A stretch of 14,718 nt of DNA from JANPJV01 sp031425695 (GTDB lineage Bacteria > Pseudomonadota > Gammaproteobacteria > Xanthomonadales > SZUA-5): NCBI GenBank assembly GCA_031425695.1, contig JANPJV010000266.1, positions 1 to 14,718 on the forward strand, read 5' to 3'. The notes under the pieces were generated by a model. It made no database searches, was not told the DNA's origin, and worked only from the letters and a program-made list of their open reading frames with translations. Every line of letters begins with the position of its first letter. Position 1 is the stretch's first letter. Both the position numbers and the translations under genes were made by a program. Positions 14,665 through 14,718 of this stretch are shown piece after piece.

Positions 14665-14718
14665 CGTGGGTTCGGACCTTGTGCGAACGCTTTTCCGTCC
14701 TCGCGAAAGAAGCGTCCG
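14665..14718. repeat. GTGG-type REP (family B, copy 2), cut by window end
   Basis: CGTGGGTTCGGACCTTGTGC at 14665-14684 continues GAACGCT to 14691 and matches the family B arm (the reverse complement of 5934-5960) at 26 of 27 positions, the G at 14683 replacing the usual C. The last bases, AGCGTCCG at 14711-14718, match the start of the inverse arm, so a full doublet probably continues past the edge. It follows the GNAT gene stop by about 20 bases. Confidence 0.8.

Noticed and set aside
1..14718. CRISPR array, tRNA/rRNA genes, prophage, insertion sequence with transposase, secretion or defence operon
   Set aside because: I found no regularly spaced direct repeats, no RNA gene signatures and no transposase, integrase, nuclease or toxin-antitoxin frames. 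The coding content is housekeeping or metabolic.

Overview
The window is 14.7 kb of GC-rich bacterial chromosome. The gene families and sequence style point to a gammaproteobacterium of the Xanthomonadales/Lysobacterales, perhaps close to Rhodanobacteraceae. The supporting signs are an L_180-type NAD-glutamate dehydrogenase, a SufU-like/Rieske ferredoxin pair, secreted multidomain proteins, and abundant small palindromic intergenic repeats. The taxonomic placement is inference from family resemblance, not a search. I see no phage, conjugative, CRISPR, tRNA or rRNA genes. The protein-coding part is mostly housekeeping.

Layout. (1) 264-5192 (+): very large NAD-specific glutamate dehydrogenase. 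(2) 5394-5873 (+): Prx5-type peroxiredoxin. (3) 6332-5979 (-) and 6823-6329 (-): a two-gene unit read leftwards, a SufU-like scaffold homologue then a Rieske ferredoxin, joined by a 4-base ATGA overlap. (4) 6970-9345 (+), divergent from that unit: secreted M14 zinc carboxypeptidase with accessory beta-sandwich domains and a DGFE C-terminus. (5) 9697-11601 (+): dxs, the entry enzyme of the MEP isoprenoid pathway. (6) 12542-11691 (-): prmC, convergent with dxs and overlapping by 8 bases the gene upstream of it. (7) 13845-12535 (-): integral-membrane di-iron hydroxylase resembling alkylglycerol monooxygenase. (8) 13949-14644 (+): RimJ/RimL-type GNAT acetyltransferase, divergent from the hydroxylase.

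The gaps between genes are the most structured part. Most hold a palindromic element, and they belong to at least four unrelated sequence families: a GGAG-headed REP doublet on both sides of the glutamate dehydrogenase gene; a GTGG-headed REP doublet after the peroxiredoxin gene, with a second copy cut by the right window edge; a roughly 240-base long-inverted-repeat element between the carboxypeptidase and dxs; and a GTAG-headed hairpin between dxs and prmC. No REP-associated transposase is in the window, so any mobilising activity would have to act in trans.

The most interesting protein-level observation is the SufU-like protein. It keeps the CGD motif but has Ser and Thr where two conserved metal-ligand cysteines are expected, yet it is intact and translationally coupled to a Rieske ferredoxin with all four cluster ligands. 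I found no clearly new multigene defence or biosynthetic system.
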